DNA of 64,000 nucleotides. Source: Actinostola sp. cb2023 (lineage: Eukaryota; Cnidaria; Anthozoa; Actiniaria; Actinostolidae). Under the pieces are notes generated by a model. It was not told the DNA's origin and ran no database searches. It saw only the letters and a list, made by a program, of their open reading frames with translations. The DNA lies in NCBI GenBank assembly GCA_033675265.1, contig JAUJYZ010000021.1, positions 124,001-188,000 on the forward strand, in the 5' to 3' direction. Position numbers and translations under genes: made by a program. Of the stretch, positions 45,601 to 58,954 are shown piece after piece; the stretch's first letter is position 1; each line of letters opens with the position of its first letter.

Positions 45601-48600
45601 TTCTAGTGTTGCGTAGCAACCATTAGCTATGGCGGTTTTACGCGTTATATCCACAATAATTAAAATGTTTTTTCCTTGTCGAGTGACCTCGACTTGGTGC
45701 CATTCGTTATTAGCGAGGTGATCACCAACAAAGATCTCGTGAAAACCAGATATGTTTCCTACCGTTCCTAAGTTGGATGAATATCTGAAAAAGACAAAGA
45801 TCAAGAATTAATTAATTGAACAGTTCATTAACACCAATCAACCTCCCCACCCCCCTTCCACCAGAGAACACATTCTGGGTATTAACTCTTTGGGGGTACT
45901 CCTGAGGTTACCTCTATGGTGGAACCGACAATACCAAAATCCTTAAAGACAGAGTTATTTACGGCACTAAAAGTAGTATCGCAATGCATTGTATTGATCG
46001 GTTGGAACTAACATGCATGTTAGGACACCCAACAGTCGCTCGCACACTAGCTAGGCTGATGTCGAGTAAACAAAAAGTTTAACATCCTTCCCCTATACCA
46101 GTATATCTTAACATCCTTCCCCTATACCAGTATATCTTAACATCCTTCCCCTATACCAGTATATCTTAACATCCTTCCCCTATACCAGTATATCTTAACA
46201 TCCTTCCCCTATACCAGTATATCTTTACATCCTTCCCCTATACCAGTATATCTTAACATCCTTCCCCTATACCAGTATATCTATACCATCTTAACATCCT
46301 TCCCCTATACCAGTATCTCTTAACATCCTTCCCCTATACCAGTATATCTTAACATCCTTCCCCTATACCAGTATATCTTAACATCCTTCCCACCGCAGTT
46401 TGTAATATCACCTCCCATTTTCTTGTCTTTGTTGCTAATAGTTTTTAAAATCCCTCGATCAATGTGTGGATATTACAGATATAGTAGTAGGCCATGCCAT
46501 CAAAACACGATGCTTTGTCAAGTGGTTTTTACTTAAAGGAACATTGAATGTCCACTCCTAATGGACGTTACATCGATGACTGAAAATTAAAATGAATGAA
46601 ACAGCATGTCTCATTAAAGGGTCTTTATTCACGAATAGGCACTGAGCTAGCGCATCTGCAGGACGATGGGTGACCCTTCCTTGGCTTTTCTCATCACTTT
46701 GTTGTAATATAATCCTCCTTTTTGCTTTTAACTTTCATTGTAAGTCATAATTATACATCACGTTTCTTCGTTACGGTGTCTCTCTCTTTTCTACGTTATG
46801 TTTTCATATCGATATTTTTCTTTTCTACTTTCTCTTCATTGAATTCAGAGCTGGTTTTGTAGTCGTTTTTGACAAGAATATTCTTTATTTATTCTTGTCA
46901 TTCAACTTTTACGTGGCGCGAGGTGTCCTACCAATTAACTCTCCAAGTTGGAGCAATTCGTCCTTATTTAAAAAGCAAGACTTACAAACCACAAAGTACT
47001 GCACATGATCTATACTGGACTGCAGCTGATACAGACAGCGTTACGTACTATACTCTACGTTATCGCGGGAGCATCTAGACGTCAAGACGTCGGGCCACTG
47101 TTCTATACTTATAAGTTATTCCAAGTGTTCTCGAGTCTGCTTCTAAATTTCAAGTTGATTATGTTTTTTGACGGACAATAGTGAGCTGCGGTATGCCGCA
47201 AGTATGATTCATAATTGATTAGTGACAGTGTCAGAAATAGCTACTTGTACTGCTAGCCAAGGTTACTAGCTGTTCCGCGCGCCGAACGTTAGCAGCGTGA
47301 ACAGAAATACCATGCTTAGTATAGCCGCATAGAAAACGCAACACGCTCACTTACTCAACACTGACACTTCCTTTTGTAAACCGTTTCCAAAATCCCGAAC
47401 AATCCTAGCTTTAATTTCCATGCAATATTACTGCCGTCTTCATCACCTGAGCGCGCAAAAACGTGACTGGCAAAAAGTACGAGTTTTAATCAGTTCATGA
47501 AGCAGCTACAACAGTTGTTGTAAGATGTTTTCATTGATAGAGAGTAATACAGTACGTGGATCGAGTAGTACATAGAGCTGACTGATTTTAATTTCATACA
47601 GTTAGATATGGAAGAATGGAGTAAGAACTCAACTTAGTGTAGTACATATACTTGGTGGCTGTTATGTGGTTGTTTTTCATGATTTTTTTTTTGTATATCC
47701 CTATAGTATTTCTATGCATGTACTACAATGCAATGTAGTCTTAATCCTATTTGGTTGTAGCGTTAGTTGATTGACCCGGTCAATTTTTTTATAAAATTCG
47801 ATCAAATTAAAAAGCCAGCCCCCGCCTTGAAGTTTTGACTTGATTTGAAACAGAAATTGATTTTTAACGAGCTGTGTATAAACAAGATTGTAGCCGAATG
47901 TGTGTTACAGGTCTACTCACACCGTTACAACTAAACGCATCTAGTAATACTACATTTCTATGGAACACACGATGTTTTATAAAAGAAATCGCATTCAAGC
48001 GGTTTGAAATAGCTGTTAGAATACTTACAACAAGAACCGAACTCGATCCATCATGAATTATTAATGAGGAAGACTGACGCATGCGCGTTGACTAGACACA
48101 CAGGTGTAAAGGCAAGAAGGTGTATTTTTCGCCGTAAATCGTACGATTTTGCATGGCCAAATGTACCTTCATTCTAAGTTCCTTTTAAGATTTTTCTGAT
48201 GGATTTGTTGTCGAGAATAGTGGAGAACTAATAAACAGTGTATTTTCAGCTTTTCCATCAAAAAAATATCGTTTTCCACTGAGGTTTCTATACGTGTTGA
48301 GCAAGAATGGCCCAGCTGCATCCAAGACAATAATATTAGAGCTTAAAAGCTCGCAAATAACTATACAAATCTGTGTTTCTCTCTTTAGGAACATCATAAT
48401 TTCTTTCTAATAAAGAATAGTTAGGGTCAGGAAAGCATGCGTTTGGGGTCTTTAAGTTGAAATTTTACCACAACCATTGCAAGTAAAATGAATGTAAACA
48501 CGAGAAATGTACGTATTTGAGGTTACGATAAATATCCTGCAAAGTTTGGTTTTACTACGATGAAAAGGATTTCGCTTTGAAAGAAACAATAAAAAAGATT

Positions 48601-49274
48601 TTCATATTATTTCCAATGGAAAATTAATCAGCAACTGTGTTTATGCAATGCTGTGTGTTAGGTTCTTTGACAACACGAGTTACACAATGATATTTATCAA
48701 AAACGAATAAACTCGTAAGATCGTATATGGTCTAGTTGTTGAATCATCACAGCGTGTAACAACACTACCAAATTATTAGCAATTACTCTATCAAAATACA
48801 ACATGAATTTTAAATTTATTGTTCCATTTCTGACCGTTTTGATGAAATATTAAAGTATTTTACGAGCTGGAGCAAGTAACAGGAGCCCTTTTCTGATAAC
48901 ACTTTTCATTTACCCAAAGAGAACTAAGATGTATAATGTTGTATAGTAAATATGGGCAAAGATCAAGTTGATTTCACTATGAGTTACGGAAGATAGACGG
49001 ACCCTTACCTGAGTTGTCCTCGCATGAGCTCTAGCGTTATGAAATCCCCATTTTTTCCTCCAGCGTGCAGAAGAAGGCCCGATGGTTTTATAGTACGAAA
49101 CAACAGTTTAACATAATCCTGACGAGTTCGCCTGGTCGAGGACAGCTTGTAGGTGATGTAAGAAGAACCGTCGAAATTCACTTCTACTGATGATGGTTCA
49201 CCTTGCCGAGCAGAAAGTCGAGGAAACCAAGAGATAATCATCAAACAAATATAAAATCCTGCGTTGAAAAGCAT
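42670..49274 (-). CDS. Caspr/neurexin IV-like membrane protein, two exons
   Basis: Coding exons 49009-49274 (266 nt) and 42670-45784 join as CTC AG|A TAT to 1126 aa. Signal peptide 1-25 (MLFNAGFYICLMIISWFPRL), LamG1 about 30-190 (intron at residue 89), LamG2 about 210-385, EGF about 386-424 with six Cys (CLPNPCLNAGRCSQ), fibrinogen-like module about 428-635 (starts NCQDWKTIGWSRDGYYMI, ends LGDLECFGK), Thr-rich stalk about 637-690, TM about 732-754 (ILSVILAVFIIAIIVLMI), acidic tail of about 370 aa. LamG-LamG-EGF-fibrinogen-like is the core order of Caspr proteins, which organise septate and axo-glial junctions; the discoidin domain and the last LamG/EGF modules are absent. The first in-frame ATG is at 49274. 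Paralogue of the gene at 22167-38172. Junction role is inferred. Confidence 0.9.
46080..46391. repeat. 29-bp minisatellite, about 11 copies
   Basis: Unit AACATCCTTCCCCTATACCA, GTATATCTT, inside the 3.2-kb intron of the Caspr-like gene. One unit is extended (46279-46290). Confidence 0.95.
46392..49008. other. Intron of the Caspr-like gene, no exon seen
   Basis: The two exons join in frame across this stretch, so no further exon is needed. I see no repeat of note. Confidence 0.45.
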
Positions 49275-52200
49275 GCTAAGCGTTGTACAAGATGTCCGTT
49301 TTTCTTGCTTCTTTTTTTCAGTGTTCAATTCCTTATTCGTTCTGTACTGGCCAGTGCACGATTAATCTCATTCTGCAGCACACTTCCTCCCTTTTATAGC
49401 ATCACTTCATAGTTCCATCCCGAATACAATACCCCCTTTGTCAATCTAAGGCCGGCTGTTCCAGCTAAACGACAAAACATACTTTCACCATCTGCAAGGA
49501 TAATTTAAAACAAGTATTTGTGAGAAAAACGACGATGTAAGGACTGACTGAACTGATAGCAGTCAAAGCCAGAGTGCAGAATGGTGTAACATCAAACAGT
49601 GACGTTTTGGCTATCTGTTCGATAGAGTAGTGCATTAGCCCCTGTAAGAATTACAACAAGCTTAGTCACCTTGGTCTCCTAAGCGATACTCCAAGAAGCC
49701 GTGCGCATTACAGCAAAATAGGATGAAATTAAAGGAAATGATTAATCTTCCTCGGACATGGGTACGTTCTCTCAAACTGACGTCGACATATGAATTATTT
49801 GTATCCACTTGTGTCCTCATCCTCCAGTCGACCCAAATACCGCGCCGTGATTGGCTAAAAACACGAATAATTGTCACGGTTCGAGACAAATGTGCATCGT
49901 GGAATGTTCGCATCCGCCAAGCTATTTTCTCGTTATTTTCTCTAGCATGGCAGTTTATCCAACGTGTTGATTCAACTCATCAAATACGAAGGAAATCAGC
50001 CAAAATGGTGGCCTATTTCCAAGCATAATTATTGTTGCGTCTGAATAGTAAAACCGTTTTTCATTCACTGTGTGATGTCACAGTAGTAAACCATTCTCAA
50101 TCACTTCCAACCTTTTTAAATCAACTAGTTTATACTTCCAAGCGCGCTTGTTATTTGCTCTTTGTTAAGTTTATGGGAATACGTTTTCAAGAGGTAAAAA
50201 CAACACGGACTCTTGGCCAGCGATAGCATCGATACATTGCACTTGATACAGTCCATATAGACCGTAATTTATATTTCCAGGCTTAATTCTGTCCCAATGA
50301 TCTACAAAGAAACATGGCGTCGATTTTAACACGTTTGTAGCCAAGCTATAACGCATGAACTTTGGTCTGTTTTTTTACACAAAAACCCAACGTATTCTAC
50401 TGTGTCTTCGTAACAACGAGGTTTCGCGCGGTGTATATATGTGAATGGGAAACCGTCTTTCTCTTCGGAAAGGAGTAGTTTTTGTAGTTTTCCTCATAAA
50501 ACGGTGATTAGCTTAGTGCAGGTGATTCTTCCTTGTAGAGACGTCTATTGCTTTCATGTGTTTTATGAGTAATTAGCTCGCTAGATACTATGTATTTTAC
50601 TATTTTGTTTCTGCCAATTAAATCGTATTTAGAACAGTTTATAACAATGAGATAATAATACGTTCTGTCAGGTCGTCCAATACTGGCTCGTGTCTAATTG
50701 TTCGAATATCCGCTTTCTCTCTCCCATGATCAAATACACCACACAAGACTGTCAATCATGATACATTATGATTCATCAGTCGTTACTTGTTGAATCAGTA
50801 CCAATTTAATAAACATTTATATTCCAAGCGAACTACTATCAGGTAGATTTCACGAAATATCGGCACGTGTATAGTGTACGATGAGTGTAGTGGTATGTGC
50901 GTTAGTATAGGATCATCTCTAATTAGTACAACACTGTGTATTACCTAGTGACACGTGCCTAAAGGAACAATGATGTCGAAATACGAAAACTAAACGCAGT
51001 TAACGGAAACCTTAGTTTGTCTGGCTTGCGGATGACGAATAATCTACGTCAGACGATTTTCGACCAGTAAATATGAAATCAGTTTCGGCAAAGGAAAATA
51101 TTGTTCGTGTCTTGATATTGGACCATGAGCTTTACTGCCACGCGACCTGCCCTAACAAAAGACTTTTGTTTTGTCTCTTTTTCATGTCGCGTAAGGAGTT
51201 CTCTTCAAAGCGCTCGTACAAGAACAATGAACTGAGATACACTGTTTAAATCGATAATTATCTGCTTTCTTGTCTTGGCACGAACGCACAACCTTAAGCC
51301 ACTGCAAGTCTTTGCATCATCGCCGTAGGGCAGAGCTCTTCAAACCTAAATAGTTTTTAAAAAGACAATGGCGACCTTCTAGAGATCGTTGATATAATAC
51401 AAGCCTTTTAGATCCTTTATCAGCTTTACTATAAGAGCCAGTAAAATGGTTTTGTGCGGTTATCTTGAAGTACTTTGAGTGTAACCCAACCCTACGCACT
51501 TATACACCGCTCCGACACTGGTCGTTCTTTATTCCGAACACCCTGATTTGATCGTGTTTTACATCCATAAAAACAAGTCTTCGTGACAAAACATCGTTCG
51601 TTTTTTGCAAAGTTTTTGATTTGAACTGAAAAGATTAATACTGACGATGATACAAATTATATTTGTTTGATTTTTAAATTAGAGAAATATTTAGGATATT
51701 TTTTAGGCGCACTTTTTTCCTGGTAAAGACACTTTCTGGACATCTTCTCAGTCCTCGACATAGTTTGTTGTATTTGTCATGGTTTGTTATCATCATTGTG
51801 ATTGAATAAAGAATCGTTGTCCTGCAGAGAACTAGAGATATACGGCTAACCTAAAATGCCATAAACAATATAAAAACTTTATAGGAGAACAGACGAGAGA
51901 ACAAGACGTAGACCTCATTGAAGAACAACTATATCTTGCTCTTTTGCTTCAATGAAACACTGAAGTCTGAGAACTCAAAACATTCTTTGAATTTACAGCT
52001 CTAAGGAAGTTCTATAGGAGCTTCCATCAGCGGCAACTGATGGCGTCCAACTTAGTCGTTTACAGTTAATTCTAACGGCAAAGAAGCCGCATGGTTCAAC
52101 TGTGCACCCGGCTTGTGTACAGCGCATGGGTTATAAGCTGATCTCAGCTGCTATCATGCAGTCTTTAGTCATCCAACACATTGTCGTTCAATTTCATTAA

Positions 52201-55200
52201 AGTATTACAGTATAATTTGTAGTCGAAGACGCCCAATTAGAAAGCCTAGTCAACGACTTCAATTTATGACCAGTTTCTTAATGGCTGTCTGTACTAAATG
52301 TCCGGCATCAGTCAAATGTGTGATTCAGAAATGAAACCAAAACGAAATGAAATGGTACCGAATATCAAAGCTAAACATGAAGAAAACTTTTACTTCCAAA
52401 CCGCAGTCTCGAGGACGTAAAACTAAAGTCGAACGAGAAGAATTCCTTTACAGTTTTCCAACATTCTTTTTCTGTGTTCAAATCTAATTATGTTTTTTGT
52501 CATCCCTCCAGCAAACTCGAAGTCGATCTCAAGGAATTTCTATAGAGTCAATCAAACTTTGAAATTCAATTCCCGATTTTTGACAATAGTGTTCATTGCA
52601 ATTATATTTGTCGCGTGGCGGCCGTTTATAGCGGCGAGGTGTTAGTGAAGTTGAGTACAGAAGGACTGCAAGACACAAGGGTAACCGGCTTAAAAAAACT
52701 GCTAAATAACTTTAAAACTAATTTTAAAAAAATCTAAAATGCAATGAGTTGAAAGAAGACGAGCCAGCAACGCTATGAACAGAGAGTAGAGTAGATGATC
52801 AAGTTTGTTGTCAATGTTTCTGTCATTTTATCAGAGCGCCGTTTTTATAGAGCAGGTGCATCAGCATGCTAATGTACGGCAAACCGCATTTTCCCTTTGT
52901 GTTACTTTAGATCTTTCGTAATTATTCGAGAACAACATAGGAAGAAGAAAAGATCTCGCTTACCGCTTCCAACCACGAACGTCTAGAGCCTTGCCACTCC
53001 TTGGCAAAGCAAACCACAATATGTAGAGACGTCAGTAGAGGCACTCTTGGTACTTAGGAAGTCTACGTGGCCATCTACAGCAACTCTGGCTCTTTTAAGT
53101 CTCGTATAAACAATTAACATCACCATATTTTACATATAATTCGTTTAAAATCAGGTGCTCAAAACACCGTGTAAGCGGCTGTAAATAGGTTTCAAGATGC
53201 ACGTCTTCGACGTCTTTTAAAATCGCACCACTCGAGAGGGTTGGGTCTTGTTGTTGACGTATTGCTTTGAGGAAGGCGTTTTGATGTCTTGGTGATATAG
53301 GATTATTCAGAATGGATTTAGTCAGATAAAAGTCTTAACTTGAACGAAAACATTTGTAGCTAGTCCACTAATCCTATAGAACTCTAAACCAGACTCGCGC
53401 CAAAAAATCGACTCCTTTTTATTTTCACCTAACATTTTAGTTTTGTTGTTTTAGACTTTGACAGCCTAGCGCGACTGACTCTGTAAACACACGAGTAAAG
53501 CAGCCAAACTAAAACCAAACTGTCGACTAACAGACTACATGTATCACCGAGCGAGGAAAACAATGTTTAGATAGTTCAACGTACTGGAGTCTGCTGTCGC
53601 GAATCTTAGTAGTTTGATCAGGATGTGGCCGATGTAAAGACATTCCTAATGCGTAAAATCGTTTAACGAGAAAGTCTGTAAACATGCAGGGTGGGGTCTG
53701 TACTTCGTTTTGGCATATCCTAAGTGCACATTAGCAAAATTAAAAGGAGTTTCCTTTAACGAAAACAAAGATTAATCACGCTGGGAATATTATCCTCACG
53801 TTTAGCCGAGGTACAGTGCTCAAAATAGTTTTATCTTTTGAAACATCTTTTTTTTTTGAATGAACAAATTGTAAAGTACGCTTGATGTCACTACACGATT
53901 GACAGAGAAAGATGATTTAAAAGCCATTAATGTTTGCGCAACATTTTAAATTGGAATTGGACACGTGAAGGAAATGGTGGCGACGCGCGTTCAGGGTGAT
54001 GTCTTTGCTCTGCAATGAGAGCACCCCATCGTCACACCATGCCTAGACGCGCGTGCACAGTTCCCGAGGCCTTCTCAGTCTATAAACATTCTTGAAATTA
54101 TGTCATCTGTTCAATTTATATCTAGAGATTTGTATCGTTGAGAATTCTTTATAATAAAACATAATCACACCTGCAGGCAGAATAGTTTTCTATCAGTCAG
54201 TCAAGGCCTGTATTCTCTCTTCAGATATCCCAGAGATACCCAGACTAAACTGCACTACAGCTGAACTGCAGGGGAGGTACTGTGGGGTTGGGCTGCATTT
54301 CCAACTCTGAATCACCAAAGAACTTTGTAAATCAACCACTTTGAAGTAATAGAAATCATCCTGAGTAAATCAGTCGACAACACAGACGAGAGTGAAAGTC
54401 TAAAATATTGTCCTTTTAGCTTAACGATGATTACTTGCTGTCTGTTAGTAGCAATGGTGTTAATTATGTCATGGAAGTGTGCCCAATCTAGCTGTTTGAA
54501 GCCGCAAATGTGTGATACGCTTTTATCGATGTATACGTAAGTCATATTGTGCTACAAGTGTACTGAACCTGTGGTGGTGTAATAATATCTGTGTACTTTG
54601 GTGTTTTACTTACACGCGCGCTACTCTAAGTAGTGTGCGACTATGAAACTAATCTCGTTAATTGACTCTCATGTAGCTGCACAACGCGATAATGTCACAT
54701 CCTCGCACGACGATAACACATTTCATTAAACTTTGCACCGCAAATGAAAATGCTAACAGGACTAACAGTAAAACATGCAGAAACTGGTATTCAAGGGCTA
54801 AATTTACAAATACCTGAGCAGCAGAAACATTGCGTGATTGTACTCCTGTACTATGGACGACTAGCCAGCGTATTTTAAGCTTTTCACATGACAAGTATTT
54901 AGTCTTAAATGCAAGGGCGTTGGTCGTTTCAGGAATTGAGATTAGTTCGTGAGAGAATGAGTACTACACATGCAGCTACACTAACCAGCAGTGGTTCACC
55001 AAGGAAATAACCTTAGTGAAAGTTTTACGAGGTGAGGAATTGAGTGGTGAATACCAACAAGCCTCGACTATGTCAGTTATGCTGATTGCGGTCATCGTGA
55101 TTATCATATGGTTAGTCTTGTATACTCACTGACACCGTAAAGGTGATTATGCAGTAGTCACTTTCACACTCCTCACGCGTGTGATATCACGTACATTGCT

Positions 55201-57403
55201 TGGTGCATGGAGACGGGAAGACAGGGAACTGAGACGTGTTACTCGATCATTTTAGGGTACCATTATTCTCAGTCATCAATCAATAGTTTGCACAGTCTTG
55301 CAGTAACACTGAAACCACTTAAAGACTGCAGTCATACTGTCGCCACGAACATATGACCACCATCCTTGTCAGTACTCTCATTTCTGTTCCAAAAACTGGA
55401 CTACATTTTCTCCCCTTCCACCACTCGACATCGTGAATGGTTAAAATGATTGATTGAAATCGTGCTGGTAAAGATGATGAAATGGAGACAGCGACTCTTT
55501 CAGTAACAAGCCAGTGATAATGTGACGACTTCCGTCCTGTACTTAGTTCTACAAACTTCTATCCAATGCATAGCCTAAGGTGTTCCGCAGTGTTTGAACT
55601 AATTCATTAACTTCGCTGATCGATAATCATTCAGTTTAGCCTATTTGAAGCCTCAGTCTCTAACTAATAAAGCGAGTTTGGCCCTAATAAGCAATGTGCA
55701 GGGAAATGCACTGAGAAACTCACTTCAATACAATGTACAACTTACAAATCTTTCCCATAAAATTAATACAAATTTTAATCGGTGGATCTACTAGAGTATC
55801 TTGTTGCAGTAATTGCGAGTACCAGGTTTTTCTTATCATAAAAATGTGGTTTCTATTACGAGGCAGTCATGTCTCATAATTAACGCAGCACAAGAGAGTA
55901 TTTTCATTGACCCAAACTTGGTGTTAATGACTTTACTTGACCTCGGAATTTAGATGTTTCTGAGAGAAAGAAAAAAGCTTCTCGATTTGTCTTATTTTTG
56001 TTAGTATTTCGATGTTATTACTGGCCATTCGATTGTCGGATGTTAGCCGCGGTGTGTAATATAAGATAAATATCGTAATACCTTAGACAAACACGTCAAG
56101 GATTTGGTCAATATTGATATATGTACCGAGAATATCAACACGACGTTATTATGAGTTGGATAATGAAATCATAATACGATATGAGTCAAGATGGCGTCAA
56201 CTAGTTCACATTACCCAGCAGTTTGGTTATCATGGATCCATGCGATACACCAGGCATTGCGTTCCCGTCCGTACTATACAACCCTGCATGGTGAAAATCA
56301 GATCATGGAGAAGTTTCCCTTCCCTGCGGGAGACATGACGCAGCCACTGCCCCCCCCCCCCCCCCCCCCCGAAGCATGGCTCCGCAGTTTATCACAATGT
56401 CGGAATGTTGGTCTTGAAATGTTCCCTTGAGAAACCTTGTGAGGAAGTTGTGCTGGAGGTTTATCGGGGATTGTAGTCAGAACTCAGTGCATTCAATAAC
56501 GGTGCATGCTAAGGTTTACCGTCGACGATCGAGGAAATTCTCACGCCCCGTAATGCAGAAATAATCATTACCCTACAGTAGTTCCCCGGCGAGCCCTAGC
56601 TAGTACGTACAACACATGCAGCTAAGGTTTGTAACTGTGCATCTGTTTAAAGGAGCTTTATGGCAATAAGTGCCGCTGCCGCCTGCTCAGAAACGTATCG
56701 GTTGAAATTTGCAAGGATATTCAAACCAAAGGTAGAATTGATATCATACCAAACATAGCCAGACACTAAGCGCTATTACTGCTATTAGACTAGGGTGCTT
56801 CTACACAAGGTACGGCCCCTCCTCGAGCTCCTCACGTTACGCAATGCACCTTATTAAAACACGTTTAACACGTAATTCTGTTGAACTATCTGTGGAGTTT
56901 CACATAATTCAACTGCAAGTCTGTAAAATAGACTTGGCGTTCAATACGATCCCGGGAATACGATGAATAGCGACCGAGCTAAAGAAACTCTTTCGTGATT
57001 CATAAGATAATCTGACAATACACTTACAAGAAGTCCGTCCATGCATCGACTAATCGTCCACTCAACTTGTAGATCTACAATCTCTCACTTCTCTAGAATG
57101 TGTGTGTGTTGGCTGTCGTTTCCATCACAAGGGATTTCTACACTGAATACCTCAAGTCTGATCGATAGCTAGTCATGCATTGAGTGATAACATCTTGGTG
57201 ATAACCTTTGTCACCTCCACTAAATCGTGAAAACAAGCCGACAACATGAATGAACGCTGCATGGCTTATCGTCTTATGAATGAATAGAATAACACTATAA
57301 AGCGCACTCATCGTGTGAGGAGACAACGTAGGAGATGGGTTTAAAAAAATGCTTTCCTGAAAAGTTGTTTCAGCTGATTTGTCCCAGTATTGGATCCAGG
57401 GGT
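49275..57403. other. 8-kb region with no gene I can support
   Basis: Holds the promoter side of the Caspr-like gene. Open frames are short (about 100 codons at most) and without family resemblance. A C run lies at 56350-56370. No RNA gene recognised. Confidence 0.45.
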
Positions 57404-57537
57404 GGTTGCATGGAACCTCCCTTTGTGAAGCCGATCATGTTCTTTACGCTAAGAGTAGAATGAAGTTGAAGTTATGGTTTGTCCTGAGAATGCAGGAAGT
57501 AGCGTTTCTGGACTGGCCCCTAGATCCACCACTGTGT
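57404..57537. mobile_element. MITE remnant with GGATCCAGGGG ends
   Basis: Left TTGGATCCAGGGGTGG and right GGCCCCTAGATCCACCACTG match the ends of the elements at 154-296 and 17314-18126. The left tip is incomplete. Confidence 0.5.
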
Positions 57538-57861
57538 CCACAGGAACTAGCACATGCAAACTATGTATATGTCAGTTTTCCCTTTTACTCGGGCTCCCTG
57601 TGAGAGGCACGAGTCTAAAAATGCAAACTGTTTTTCGTCATGTTACTGTACGTTTTGAACTTTTATGTAAGCACCTTATCCTATGTACCTATGTTGGTAT
57701 TTGATGGAATAAGATTTATTATTATGTTTGGTCGTCAAATCTGCAATGGGCTACTATTGCGCATGCGCTCTGTGCCGCTTTCATGATGCATCTCAGGCTC
57801 AGATCTACGAATAGTTGCCGATTGACTTTCCGAAAACTCGTCGGTCGAGTATGTTAATCAC

Positions 57862-57867
57862 GGGGCC

Positions 57868-57903
<36 letters not shown>
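57862..57903 (-). pseudogene. U6 snRNA core fragment
   Basis: On the minus strand 42 bases match the conserved centre of U6 spliceosomal RNA, from ATACTAAAATTGGAACGATA through ACAGAGAAGATTAGCATGGC to CCC. The catalytic ACAGAGA box is kept. The 5' stem is not recognisable, and the 3' half with the internal stem-loop and U tail is replaced by unrelated sequence. Not a functional U6 gene; probably a retrotransposed or captured piece. Confidence 0.85.
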
Positions 57904-57959
57904 GCAGTACGAACTGTATGTTTAGAAAAGGAGCCCGAGTTAACTCCACTTGTGGAGTC

Positions 57960-58190
57960 TAGTTTATATTTTGAACCTCTGTTCGCAATTTAGAGCCAAT
58001 TTGATGAGTTTTAGCCTTTTTACGGGCCTACCAAGAGATTGGTATTGGTCTTCATGCCACTCTATTTGGGGTTCCTGTGTAACACAGCATAGCGCGAAGT
58101 GCGATTGTAAAAACCGCTGATCAACGTAAATGTAGGCTCGGCAGCTCCTGCAGCGCTAGCCAGCTGAAGTAGCAAATAACTTTTTATCAT
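57960..58190. repeat. Dispersed repeat, shorter copy
   Basis: Matches 1064-1084 and 1427-1597 (see there) with an internal deletion. It follows the U6 fragment by about 60 bp, so the two may have moved together. Confidence 0.6.
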
Positions 58191-58291
58191 CGACAAAAAA
58201 AACTATTACTCGAAGAAAAGAAATGCTGTAACAACAACAACAACAAAAAGAAAGAAAGAAAGAAATGAAAAAAGAAACGGAAAAATTGATC

Positions 58292-58350
58292 GATGTCTAC
58301 GTGACTCGAACCCACGACCTCTGAATCACTACTTAATTGTGGCACCCCCC
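58292..58350 (-). repeat. tRNA-like SINE piece
   Basis: On the minus strand CGTGGGTTCGAGTCACG forms a T-arm-like stem with a B-box-like GGTTCGAGTC. An A box is not convincing and no full cloverleaf can be drawn. Flanked by A/G-rich simple sequence. Probably a tRNA-derived SINE. Confidence 0.4.
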
Positions 58351-58954
58351 TGTCAATGAAAAAGAAAAATGAAATAGAAAATCAAAAAATGGGACGATTC
58401 TCCCGAGACATTCTGAGAAGCTGAGACATCGAATCGACTTACGTAGAGGGTGAAGATTTTGGCCCCACCCTATCCCGGTGCTATATAAAACTAAGTCATA
58501 ACCAAAAGGCCAGGGAGGGAGGGGATATCCGGCCCCTAAGCCAGAAACTTTTGGATATCCTCTATTAGACCGTTGCTCTGTCTAGACACACATATAATAT
58601 TAATGTTTATTTGGGATAGTCTATTTGGCGAAGTTCCATTGTAATGCTAATACCTCTGTCCCAAATCCTCGGGAATTCACAGAACCAATCAGAAGTCAAG
58701 TCATCCGAACAAGTGGTTAATGTATGTCATCAATAAAATACATATAATAGGAGTTTCAAACAAAGGTTTTTTTAAATGGACTAAATGATTCATTGAGCGG
58801 CGTCACATTAATAATATTCATGTTGTCTACAAAGACGTCGTTTACGAATATAACAGCTCAACTAAATTGCACGGCTCGGTACTCCTATAAACGAAGCCAG
58901 AATTGACAAACTACCAAGACAAACCGAATTACACTCATTTCATTCTCAAGTACG

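Noticed and set aside
49005..49328. A longer start for the Caspr-like first exon (upstream of 49274)
   Set aside because: The upstream extension has no ATG before an in-frame stop; the ATG at 49274 begins a good signal peptide.
49723..50028. 101-codon plus-strand frame upstream of the Caspr-like gene
   Set aside because: No domain, ordinary composition for chance, and it covers the probable promoter region.
58292..58350. A functional tRNA gene
   Set aside because: Only a T-arm-like stem and B box are convincing; no full cloverleaf or A box can be drawn.
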